Source of the DNA: Nitrospira tepida
GTDB taxonomy: Bacteria; Nitrospirota; Nitrospiria; Nitrospirales; Nitrospiraceae
Length of the DNA stretch: 64,000 bases
NCBI RefSeq assembly: GCF_947241125.1
Contig: NZ_OX365700.1
Span: forward strand, 3,628,001 to 3,692,000
Reading direction: 5' to 3'
In this document: positions 18,071-26,536 of the stretch, piece after piece
How the letters are laid out: every line of letters starts with the position of its first letter
How positions within the stretch are numbered: position 1 is the stretch's first letter
Translations under genes and position numbers: made by a program
The notes under the pieces: generated by a model
What the model was told of the DNA's origin: nothing
The model's database searches: none
What the model saw: only the letters and a program-made list of their open reading frames with translations

Positions 18071-19075
18071 ATGCCCGAACTACGTCGTGATCCGATCGTC
18101 GGCCGGTGGGTGATCATTTCGACCGAGCGCGGCGTGCGGCCGCGCGACTTCATCATCACCCCGCCGCCCCAGACCTCGCCGGTGTCGTTGTGTCCCTTTT
18201 GCCCGGGGCAGGAATTGCTGACCCCGAAGGAGATCCTGGCCTATCGCCCGCAGGGCAGCGAGCCCAACAGTCCGGGATGGAGCGTCCGCGTCGTGCCGAA
18301 CAAGTTTCCGGCGCTCCACGTGGAAGGCGAACTGGGGCGCGAGGGACTCGGCATGTACGATCGCATGAACGGCGTCGGCGCGCATGAGGTCATCATCGAG
18401 ACGCCTCGCCATCAGGAGACGTTGGCGGAGATGCCCGTCAAGCAGATCGAAGACCTCTTGTGGACCTACCGAGACCGGCTGCTCGACCTGAAGAAGGACC
18501 CGCGGTTTCGCTATATCCTGATTTTCAAGAATCGCGGCGCCGCGGCGGGGGCTACGTTGGAGCACACCCATTCACAATTGATCGCGTTGCCGGTCGTCCC
18601 CACGGCCGCCGAGCAGGAGATGGAGGGCTGCCGCCAACATTACGAAGACAAGGAACGCTGTTTGTATTGCGACATCGTGCGGCAGGAGCTGGCCGACGGC
18701 GCTCGCATCGTGGCGGAGAATCCCGAGTTCGTCACGCTCACGCCCTACGCGCCGCGCTTCCCCTTCGAAATGTGGATCTTGCCCAAACGCCACGCGGCCT
18801 ACTATGAGGAGAGCCAGAAGGCGCAGTTCGAGTTCATGGCGCCGATCCTCTCCGAAACGCTGCGGCGGATGGATCGCGTGCTCGCCCGCCCCGCCTACAA
18901 TATGATGCTGCACACCTCGCCGCTCCACGAGAGCAGCGGTCCCTTCTACCATTGGCACGTGGAGATCATCCCGAAGCTGACCCAGGTGGCGGGATTCGAG
19001 TGGGGCACCGGCTTCTACATCAACCCCGTTTCGCCGGAGGAGTCGGCGAAGTTTCTGCGCGAAGCCGAGCTGTAG
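18071..19075 (+). CDS. galT: Galactose-1-phosphate uridylyltransferase
   Basis: The 334-aa protein has the zinc site CPFC at residues 41-44, the active-site histidine triad in LEHTHSQLIALP near residue 163, and HWHVEIIPKL near residue 294, all diagnostic of the GalT/HIT superfamily. It exchanges UMP between UDP-glucose and galactose-1-phosphate (Leloir pathway), or serves as a related hexose-1-phosphate nucleotidyltransferase. The ATG at 18071 follows GGAGG at 4 nt; an in-frame TTG at 18056 is less likely. Its neighbour is an alpha-glucan enzyme, which suggests sugar-phosphate traffic. Confidence 0.88.
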   Translation: MPELRRDPIVGRWVIISTERGVRPRDFIITPPPQTSPVSLCPFCPGQELLTPKEILAYRPQGSEPNSPGWSVRVVPNKFPALHVEGELGREGLGMYDRMNGVGAHEVIIETPRHQETLAEMPVKQIEDLLWTYRDRLLDLKKDPRFRYILIFKNRGAAAGATLEHTHSQLIALPVVPTAAEQEMEGCRQHYEDKERCLYCDIVRQELADGARIVAENPEFVTLTPYAPRFPFEMWILPKRHAAYYEESQKAQFEFMAPILSETLRRMDRVLARPAYNMMLHTSPLHESSGPFYHWHVEIIPKLTQVAGFEWGTGFYINPVSPEESAKFLREAEL

Positions 19076-19118
19076 CCCCTCTTGCCGCCATTCCAGGTTG
19101 CGGCATAAGATCGAGCCG

Positions 19119-19322
19119 ATGAAAGTCCATCTCAGCCATCCCGAAAGACAGATCGAGATCAAGGGGCCCAAGCGCGTCCAGGACCTGCTCCGGGATCTCA
19201 ATCTGCTCGTCGAAGCCCATCTTGTGATCCGCGGCAGCGACCTCATGACCGAAGACGAGGTCGTCGCCGACGGCGACAGTATCGAAATCCGCCCCGTGAT
19301 CTCGGGCGGAAGCCGCACGTAG
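19119..19322 (+). CDS. ThiS/MoaD-like sulfur-carrier protein
   Basis: The 67-aa protein has the small ubiquitin-like pattern ending VVADGDSIEIRPVISGG, as in ThiS, MoaD and TtuB. Such proteins carry sulfur as a C-terminal thiocarboxylate on Gly-Gly. Here three residues (Ser-Arg-Thr) follow the Gly-Gly, so the tail would have to be removed or the protein works differently. A TtuA-type tRNA thiolase is encoded at 43281, and TtuB-type carriers serve that enzyme, so a TtuB role is possible. A second 5'-truncated copy ending exactly at Gly-Gly lies at 21484-21616. Confidence 0.75.
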   Translation: MKVHLSHPERQIEIKGPKRVQDLLRDLNLLVEAHLVIRGSDLMTEDEVVADGDSIEIRPVISGGSRT

Positions 19323-19420
19323 CTGAAGTCTCCGGCAAGCCTTGCTCAACAATCGGGCAGAGGCCCACCGCTTGGTTCCGACCCTCTTTCTTGAAACTTC
19401 TTCGCAGTCCTTTTACCTTG

Positions 19421-20776
19421 TCAGGCGTACACTCCCGGCTTGTAGAAGCGGTCATAGAAGGTGTGATCTAGATGATGGGCCTGATAGGCCAGCACCGTTC
19501 GGAATGGACCACTATAAGCGGGGAATCGTCCATACCGGCTGTAGACATAGTCGCAGTAGGCAATCGTCGCCTCGATGGCCCGGTCCGAATAGCCCGGAAT
19601 GCCCTGTTGCACGCTCGCCCCATCCTGCCAGGCGCTCGTTGCGCCCCCATCGCGCAATGTCCCTCGGCCTGCCCCATACTTGTACTCCACGAAGGCGCGC
19701 ACCGCTTCTGCCATCGTTCGGTAATAGGGCGGGCAATAGGGCTTGAGCAGCGCCTGGCCGTTTCGCTCCAGCCCCACCCCCGTCGGGACAGGCAGGTCAT
19801 CATGGAGCATACGCAAGAGCCCCGTCCTCAACCAGCCGGCGCCGATCGTCCGCGAGAAGGGGATCTCCTCCATGCGAAAGTCCAATGCTTGGAACCAAGC
19901 GAACGGATGCGCGGCAAAATGGGAAAATCCGCCCAGGCCCAGCGCTTGAGCCATCAGCCCAAGGTTCTGCAGCATCCCTCCCTGCTCAATGGCGGCAAAC
20001 TCGTACAGCCAAGTTTCCAGACTGGTGATAGTCGCGACACGGCCTTGCTCAGGATCATCGGACAGATGGCCGCCCTTGCTCCCGGCAAATCGCGCCAGGC
20101 CGGCAGGCTGGAAACGATGTCGATCATCAACGACGAAATATCCGAAGTCCTCGCTGAAGGCCGAGAGGAGGATGTTGATGTAGAGAGCCGTCACGTCGTT
20201 GACCGGGAGAAAATAGGTGGTGCCGGGCCGATTCGCGGACCACTTGTTGAACGGCGGCACATAGGGCAGGGTCCGAGGCACGTCCGGCCGCCGGTCGCTG
20301 ATCCGCACTCGATGTCGTTCGTAGAGTTCGACCAATTGATGGTTCCGTCCGGCTTGAATCAGCTCAGGCAGGGCCTGGCGAGGATAATCCTGAGGACGTT
20401 TGAGCATCCAGGCGCCCTCGTCGTTCAACACGAACAACACCACGGCATGGGCCGCATCGCCGCTCGCCACGGGGCGACCGACGAAATGAATCAAGATATT
20501 CCCCCCTCCGGACTCCAGGACAGCCCCATCTTGATAAGGGAGATCAGCAAGCCCGTACCCCGTGATGCCGCACGCGGCAAACGCCAGCGCGGCTTCCTCT
20601 TCCACCTGTAAGGGCTGGGGCGGCAGGGCGCTCTGATAGGCCAGGGGTCCGCCGTTCAGATGCATCCCCCTGCCAAAACGTCGAGAGCGGCGCTCAATAA
20701 GGGCGTCCAGCAGCGGATAGGTTGCCGCCCGCTCCAGCGGGGATTGAGTGGCGAACGTCATAGAACTTCTCTCCAT
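19421..20776 (-). CDS. Nitroreductase-like hypothetical protein
   Basis: The protein is about 451 aa from the Met at 20776 (446 aa from the next Met at 20761; both have purine-rich ribosome sites; a longer frame opens at 20824). I do not recognise it as a named enzyme. ALIERRSRRFG near the start and MLQNLGLMAQALGLGGFSHF near residue 270 resemble the FMN-binding N-terminus and the core helix of nitroreductase-fold proteins. Other parts (KPYCPPYYRTM, YKYGAGRGTLRDGGA) are unfamiliar. There is no signal peptide. The gene stands alone on the minus strand between two ThiS-like reading frames. Confidence 0.5.
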   Translation of the reverse strand: MERSSMTFATQSPLERAATYPLLDALIERRSRRFGRGMHLNGGPLAYQSALPPQPLQVEEEAALAFAACGITGYGLADLPYQDGAVLESGGGNILIHFVGRPVASGDAAHAVVLFVLNDEGAWMLKRPQDYPRQALPELIQAGRNHQLVELYERHRVRISDRRPDVPRTLPYVPPFNKWSANRPGTTYFLPVNDVTALYINILLSAFSEDFGYFVVDDRHRFQPAGLARFAGSKGGHLSDDPEQGRVATITSLETWLYEFAAIEQGGMLQNLGLMAQALGLGGFSHFAAHPFAWFQALDFRMEEIPFSRTIGAGWLRTGLLRMLHDDLPVPTGVGLERNGQALLKPYCPPYYRTMAEAVRAFVEYKYGAGRGTLRDGGATSAWQDGASVQQGIPGYSDRAIEATIAYCDYVYSRYGRFPAYSGPFRTVLAYQAHHLDHTFYDRFYKPGVYA

Positions 20777-20824
20777 CTGGCTCTTCTCCCCTTCCGTTCG
20801 ATCTCGCAACCTACCGACAACCAT

Positions 20825-21483
20825 TCATCTGAACATTTACTCTCAATGATCAGTACGAGCGAGCGCCTAGTTTGGATCTCTCGCTCAGTCGCACGACGTC
20901 GCGGCAGACTTTGCCCCTCCTCCCCTCCCTACTCCCAAAAGAAACAGACCGATCGACCGGCATGCCCTGTGAACAAACGTCCAAGAACTGAACCAGGACG
21001 TAGATAGTGATGAAAGCCGAGAAGGTTTTGCCATTCCTCAAGGCAGGCGCGTCACCAAACTGAGCTGGGAGATTGTCCGTGATGAATCGCTGTATAGAAG
21101 AAACGAGCTTTGTGCAAATTTGTGGCGCTGGAGGAAGCAGAGTCGTTAGAAGATTGATGAATGCCACCAGGCAATCGTTTGGAGAAACTGACGGGAAGCC
21201 GCCACGGTCAAATGAGCATTCGGGTCAACGACTACAGTCCTTCGGTTATCCAGATACTTTGGGACGACAGATCGACTCTGGGTGAACATGCAAGCGAAGT
21301 ATGACCTGGAGGTCGAGAAGGATCGGTTGGAGACCGGGTTGAGAGAGAAGTCCCCGTCCTCGCCCGTGCGAGTTAGGTTGCAGCGAGGGAACGCACCAGG
21401 CCCCGCACAATCATTGCCGACATTGAACTATGTCTTTCTGCGCGAGGCGTCAATTCGCCGACACCGGGACGACATCATGCTCA
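20825..21483. other. Gene-poor stretch upstream of the nitroreductase-like gene
   Basis: About 660 bp without a convincing gene. A 105-codon minus-strand frame (20850-21167) and short plus-strand frames exist, but none shows a recognisable motif, and base composition is lower in GC than the neighbours. The region looks like decayed sequence next to the truncated ThiS-like copy. Confidence 0.5.
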
Positions 21484-21616
21484 GGACCTGCCGCGTGACC
21501 TCAACCTGCTCGCCGAAGTTCATCTGGTGATCGGAGAAAACGGCCGCATGACCGAATACGAGGTCGTGGCCGACGGCGATAGCATCGAGATTCGCCCCGT
21601 GATCTCCGGCGGCTAG
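21484..21616 (+). pseudogene. 5'-truncated second copy of the ThiS-like carrier gene
   Basis: In the frame ending with TAG at 21616 the translation reads QDLPRDLNLLAEVHLVIGEN and then MTEYEVVADGDSIEIRPVISGG, colinear with the protein at 19119-19322. Most base differences between the two copies are synonymous, so this copy was under selection until recently. Upstream of the QDL block the similarity fades and no good in-frame start is seen. Unlike the intact copy it ends precisely at Gly-Gly, the functional C-terminus of sulfur carriers. Confidence 0.7.
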
Positions 21617-21774
21617 CCGGGCCTAGCCAATCTCCCCCATCAAGTTTTGGATGGATCGCTTCGCCCGACCATGCGAGCGAGGCATGACCTGTGGAGGATG
21701 CCGCCTATTCACCCAGAGAAGACTGACTAAGTAGTGCTGTGTCCTCATTCTGCATACGAGATCGCCTCTGAGGC

Positions 21775-23206
21775 TTATGGCTCGCTCTCCCTCTCGCGCA
21801 GCCGCTCGAAGGCCATGGCAATCTGAACCTGGGTCTCCTGAGGCAACTGCGCCACGGCGACTTCTTTGCCTGATGTGGTGATGACCGAGAGCGACGAGGG
21901 TTCCCCCATGCCGGCGGCGACAACGAGCTGCTCGACCGGTTCCCCATCAATGAACGGCAGCAGGGCCGCGACCTGAGTATAGCCGACACACGCAGTGAGC
22001 ACATTGGTCTTGCCAGGCTTCAAATTGACACGGGCCGAGGCGGTGGAACTTGCAAAGGTGCCGGTGCTCGGCGTACTCAAGAAGGGGACCATCGGCTCGC
22101 CTTCGGGCAGCACCCGGATGGTAAAGATCGTGCCGACCGGAATGTTGGTCGCGGTGAGCGTGACCGTCACCGGATTCATGGTCGCAGCGGGGAGCGTGAG
22201 ATCGGCCGTCGCATAGGCGCCGGTCGGGCTTGCCGGCGCCGTCAGGCCGCCGACTGTGTTAATAGTCAGCGTGGGGAGGGTGGTAAGGGCCGGGGTGCCG
22301 GCGGCGGAGACAGGACCCAGTGTATTCGTGACGGACGCGGCGGGATTGATGGTGCCCGGGGTACTGCAGGTCGTACATTCCACCCGGATCCGCCCCGGAA
22401 TCCCGACGTGATACGGCGTACAGCTCGCAGTGCCCCCGAGGGCTTCCACCAGCCCTTGGTGCGTGAGCTGCGGCGCCACCAATCGGATGGCCCCGCCACT
22501 CCCCGCGCCGCCCGTGTACCGATCACAACTGCCACTGTAGCTGTAATTGCCCGCCCCGCCGTTGGCCCGGAGCATCCCCCAGGGAAATCGTAATTTGAGT
22601 GGTCGAGGCGATGACAATCGCGCCCCCGCCGCCGGCCCCGCCCGCGCCCCAGATCGTGGTATCGCCCGCCCCGCCACCCCCGCCGGATCCGCCGAATAAC
22701 GGGATGAGGCTCACAAACGTCGCGGCCGCGCCGTAGAACCCATCGCCGGTGGTCACGCTCCACCATTGGCCGCCGTTCCCGCCGCCCGGCCCCCGCCCCG
22801 CGGTCCCGTCCCGGGTCCCACGCCGCGCACGCCCCCTGGCCACCCGCGAACCCGCCCGGTCCCCGGGGCTGCTGCCGGCGATCGGTGTCGAGCCGCTGCC
22901 GGTGGCCGGCGCGGCATTCGTGCCGCTCACGTTGATCGTGCCCGCAATGGTGACATCCCCCTGCGCCAGCAGGGTGACCGGCGTATTGGCGCTGTTGGGC
23001 TGAAAGGTGACGGTAACCCCTGCGGGAATATTCACCGTCGTATAGTTCAAGATGCCGTCCGCCGGGAGCACCACGGTGGTATTGGACGCGGGGTTGAACG
23101 CGCCAAGCGCCCCGGTACTGCCACTGCTGAAGGTCTGGCCGAGAGCCGGGACCGTCCAGAAAATCGTCAACAGGAGTCCAACCCCGTGTCGCCAGTTCAG
23201 CCCCAT
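21775..23206 (-). pseudogene. Glycine-rich exported protein A (frameshifted)
   Basis: Starting at MGLNWRHGVGLLLTIFW (a signal peptide ending near ALGQ), the frame encodes a beta-rich repeat region (TTVVLPADGILNYTTVNIPAG, VTLLAQGDVTIAGTINVSG) and a Gly-rich segment (LFGGSGGGGGAG, GAGGGGAIVIASTTQ). The reading frame then breaks at a G5 run (C5 at 22576-22580), and the continuation (ANGGAG...GGAIRLVAP) lies in another frame up to 21775. In the Gly-rich part (about 22800-22880) the paralogue-like peptide GGPGGFAGGQGA is found in yet another frame. It could be a decayed surface protein, a phase-variable one, or a sequencing artefact at G/C runs. It follows paralogue B by 53 bp. Confidence 0.6.
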
Positions 23207-23259
23207 CGTCAGCCCTCCCCTCTTCGTTGAATCCTCCCTGATCAAGTCATCCTGTGCCA

Positions 23260-24500
23260 TCACGGCATCACAAAATTGCTGTAGACGTTCAGCACACTCG
23301 TCTGCCCGGCGGGGAGCGTGAGCGAGGCCGAGGCGGTCGAGCTGGCAAAGGTTCCGGTAGAATTGGCCGTGACCGAGGTGGCCGTCGTGAACGGGGCCAG
23401 CACCACGAACGTGAACGTGCTGGGGACCGGCGTGTTGGTCGCCTCAATCGTCACCGTCACGGGATTGGTGGTGCCCGGCGGCATCGTCACATCGGCGGTC
23501 GTATACGTGCCTCCGGGCACGGAGGGGGTGCTCACCCCGCCGATGGTGCTGATGCGCAAGGTCGGCAAACTGGTGAGCGCCGGCACGCTCGAGGCCGTCA
23601 CCGGCCCCGGCGTCGCGGCGATCGAGGCCGCGGGATTCGTCGCGTAGATGGCACCCAACGTGAAGGCTTCAATGCGAACCCGGCCCGGCCCGCCGCCGGT
23701 CGGACAGCCGGGGGTGCCGCCCAGGGCTTGAATCGTCCCGAGGTTGGTGACTAAGGGCGCGACCAGGCGAATCGCCCCGCCACTCCCGGCCCCGCCGGCT
23801 CGCCAGTCGCAGGCCACCCGGTAGCCGGCCCCGCCATTGGCGTTGATCACGCCGGTCGATTGCACGGTGATTTTGGTGGTGGAGGCGATCACGATGGCCC
23901 CGCCGCCGCCGGCGCCCGCCGCGGTCGAGGGATAGCTGGCAGTGCGCCCGCCGCCGCCCCCCGCCGGATCCGCCAAAGAGCGGCAGCAGACTCACGAAAT
24001 CCGCCGGCGCGCCGTAGGTCGCATCCGTCGTCGTTGTGTACCATGGATTAAAGATGCCTGGAGCGCCACCCCCGGCCCCCCTGCCCCGCCGCCCCATTAT
24101 TGTTCGAGGTCGATTTGGTCCCGCCCTGCCCACCGGCAAAGCCGCCTGGTCCGCCGAGCGAGGGCGGGCTGGGATTGTCGCCGGAGTAGGGCACCGCATC
24201 GTCGCCTTTGACGCTGATCGTGCCGGCAATACTCACATCCCCTTGGGCCAAGAGCGTCACGGGCGTGTTCGCGGCATTGCGTTGAAACGTGACGGTGACG
24301 CCGGCCGGAATCGTCACCGTCGTGTAGTGCAAGATCCCGTCGGCCGGGAGCACCACAGTGGTATTCGAGGCCGGGGCCAAGGCCCCGAGGCTGCCGGTAC
24401 TGCCACTGCTAAACTGCGCCGCCGGGGCCGGATCCATCGGGCCAGCGGTCAGGATCGCGAGAAGAACCGGGATGACCTTACGAAGACACGACCAGTTCAT
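23260..24500 (-). pseudogene. Glycine-rich exported protein B (frameshifted)
   Basis: This is a paralogue of protein A with the same plan: signal peptide (MNWSCLRKVIPVLLAILTAG), FSSGSTGSLGALAPASNTT, repeats VTLLAQGDVSIAGTISVKG, a Gly-rich region, GAIVIASTTKITVQSTGVIN, GGAGSGGAIRLVAP and a Thr/Val-rich C-terminus ending YSNFVMP. Reading requires three frames; the shifts fall in C/G runs near 24068-24100 and near 23956-23966. The gene lies 25 bp after the TIG-domain protein and 53 bp before protein A, so the three look like one operon. The repeats suggest a beta-helix cell-surface protein. The function is unknown. Confidence 0.6.
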
Positions 24501-24525
24501 AGACAACTCCTCTGTGTTCACATCG

Positions 24526-25467
24526 TTAGGGCATCGCTGCACTGACGGGCGGCCCAACGGTCATACTGCGCCCGGTGGGCGCACTGGTACTCGGCACATC
24601 GGGATAGACCATCCAGTCACTGGTCGGGGGCGCGACCGTCATCGCGCGCCCGGAGGGCGCGGCGGTGGCGGAGACCGACGGAAAGGGCATCGCCACGCTC
24701 ACATGGCTCCGGGTGAGGGCGAAGGATGGTGCCGGCGCCGCGATGCTGATCGTCACGGAGCCGCTGTTGGCGGTGCCCTCCGGCGTGGTGACCGTAAAGG
24801 CGTAGGTCCCCGGCGGCACGGTCGAGGCGACCACCAGCTTCACCGGCAAGGATGTGGCCGTGACCCCCGTCAGAATCGTGGCCGAGAGGCCCGCTTGCGT
24901 AAACGTCACTGCCGTCGCGTTCGAGAGCTGCGTCCCGGCGATGGTCAGCGTGCGTTGGGTTCCTTGTGCGACGCTGCTCGGCGTGACACTCGTGATGGTC
25001 GGCGCCCCAAGGACGGTGAACGCCTGCGGGCTATTCGCGCTCCCGTTCGTATTCGTGACGCTGACGGTCCCCGTTGTGGCACTGGCCGGGACTGTCACGA
25101 TAATGGCGTAGGCTGTCGAGGATACGACCGTCGCGTTCGTGCCGTTGAAGATCACCATGTTGTTGCTCGGCGTCGGATCAAAGCCATAGCCCTGAATCTT
25201 GACTTGCGCACCGACCGCGCCTTTCCCTGGCAGCAAGGTATAGATGCCGATTCCACTTGCACCCGGCGTAAAGCGATCGCTGCCGAGCAGGTTGCCGACG
25301 GCGTCATAGTTGTAGATGGCAGTGTTGCCCGCTTCGTCGACGACAGTGGTGAGCCTGCCGAGGTCGTCGTAGGCATATTGGGCCTCACCCGCCCGGACAA
25401 CTGAAAAAATGTTCGTGAGAACCGCAAATATCAAAATGCTCCCCATTCCTCGAATGATTCGCTTCAT
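24526..25467 (-). CDS. Exported mini-RHS protein with IPT/TIG domains
   Basis: The 313-aa protein has a signal peptide (MKRIIRGMGSILIFAVLTN...VVRA) and then two RHS/YD repeats (YAYDDLGRLTTVVD, YNYDAVGNLLGSD). Two IPT/TIG-like immunoglobulin-type domains follow at residues ~75-155 and ~158-240 (IQGYGFDP..., PTITSVTPSSVAQGT...). The C-terminal tail has the repeated pieces PSGRAMTVAPP and PTGRSMTVGPP. The RHS head is almost the same as that of the 803-aa RHS protein at 26537-28948, showing a shared export-plus-repeat head with different bodies. It heads an apparent operon with the two Gly-rich proteins. Likely located at the cell surface; the role is unknown. Confidence 0.75.
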   Translation of the reverse strand: MKRIIRGMGSILIFAVLTNIFSVVRAGEAQYAYDDLGRLTTVVDEAGNTAIYNYDAVGNLLGSDRFTPGASGIGIYTLLPGKGAVGAQVKIQGYGFDPTPSNNMVIFNGTNATVVSSTAYAIIVTVPASATTGTVSVTNTNGSANSPQAFTVLGAPTITSVTPSSVAQGTQRTLTIAGTQLSNATAVTFTQAGLSATILTGVTATSLPVKLVVASTVPPGTYAFTVTTPEGTANSGSVTISIAAPAPSFALTRSHVSVAMPFPSVSATAAPSGRAMTVAPPTSDWMVYPDVPSTSAPTGRSMTVGPPVSAAMP

Positions 25468-25637
25468 CAGCTTGCCTTGTGCTAAAGCCGTGTGTTCTCG
25501 AAATTATTTGTGAAAGACCGTAGCTTCGAAGTGCTCAATGCTTCTTCCCTACTGTCTTCCTGGGTGGCCAGAATTTGGTTTAGAATTATTGTGTTGACCT
25601 CTTCGCCCCTACGGTCTCGCCGCAATCCAGTCCAAAA

Positions 25638-25994
25638 CTAACGCCCATCCTTCTTGCCATGTCTCTTCTCTTTTCGTGAAGCGATCGACTCGTTGCTTTT
25701 TCCGCGAATCGCTCTGGCCGTTGTTCTCTCCACCTTTTCAAACGTCTCATAGATGGACTGGTCATCGTCCCAGGTATGCATCTGACCGTCTTGTTGGCGC
25801 AGCCAGACTATGCCTTTTGTACCCTGCAGCACAGCCCAAGTCTCTCCCTTGCGACAGATGATACCTGTTGGCTGACCTGACTGATCTGTAACCTCGATAT
25901 TTTTCCTTAATTTGACCGAATCGCCAGCTCGCAGACCACACCGATACCGCTTGACAGGATATTTGCTGACAAATCGAATTTTCTCACTAGTCAT
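25638..25994 (-). CDS. Small hypothetical protein, possible immunity gene
   Basis: From the Met at 25994 the protein is 118 aa (MTSEKIRFVSKYPVKRYRCG...); an upstream in-frame start at 26069 would add 25 Cys-containing residues. It has a strand-rich middle (DQSGQPTGIICRKGETWAVLQ, GIVWLRQQDGQMHTWDD) that could be a small SH3-like barrel, and a charged Lys/Arg C-terminus. I do not recognise the family. It lies in the small-gene zone after the 803-aa RHS gene and its close partner, has lower GC, and may be a leftover immunity or regulatory gene. Confidence 0.5.
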   Translation of the reverse strand: MTSEKIRFVSKYPVKRYRCGLRAGDSVKLRKNIEVTDQSGQPTGIICRKGETWAVLQGTKGIVWLRQQDGQMHTWDDDQSIYETFEKVERTTARAIRGKSNESIASRKEKRHGKKDGR

Positions 25995-26287
25995 GTCAGT
26001 CTGCTCCGTGGTGCTGATCCTTCGAGTCTCATTGGGGCACGAGGAAACGCAATCCGTCGGGCAACTCATTCTTTCTTCGGCTCAGGTCGATCGTATCGAG
26101 GTCAAGATCACCTGCTTCAGCAGGATCAACGAGCTCGAACAGTAGGCCAAGTGCAATCCCGCCAATCTTCCCTGCCTCCGTAGCAAACTTTAGCCATTGT
26201 TTGTACGCCTTGCTCTCCTTGAGGTTCCTTTTATCTGCTGCAGCATCGTTGCCTCACCACTTTACGTGGGTGCACAGATGGGAGAAC

Positions 26288-26527
26288 CTATATGTCTTCA
26301 CGTATAAGCTTCTTTGAACGCGCATCGAAACCCTCGAGATTGGCCTCGTCATAAATGCTGACAGTAATCTCCTTCCTATAATCTTCACTCATAACATGAG
26401 CATGATGTTCCTGCGGATTTGCAAGAAGCCGATCCAAATCATTTCTCAGCTCTCTTGCCTCATCAGCTGTGAGATAAATCGTCACGCTGTCGAGCTTACG
26501 GTCTCCTCTCTGGTCAAGTAGTCTCAT
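26288..26527 (-). CDS. Candidate immunity protein of the 803-aa RHS
   Basis: The 79-aa acidic protein (LDSVTIYLTADEARELRNDLDRLLANPQEHHAHVMSED...) starts 9 bp after the RHS stop codon on the same strand. That position, the small size and the low GC are those of immunity genes in RHS loci. Its pattern of one helix flanked by strands (TIYLTADEARELRNDLDRLL, EITVSIYDEANL) recurs in small proteins found beside polymorphic toxins, but I cannot name the family. The immunity role is inferred from position. Confidence 0.6.
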   Translation of the reverse strand: MRLLDQRGDRKLDSVTIYLTADEARELRNDLDRLLANPQEHHAHVMSEDYRKEITVSIYDEANLEGFDARSKKLIREDI

Positions 26528-26536
26528 AAGCCCTCT

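Noticed and set aside
20850-21167. 105-codon minus-strand frame as a small gene
   Set aside because: No conserved motif, no clear ribosome site, atypical composition and location in a decayed stretch.
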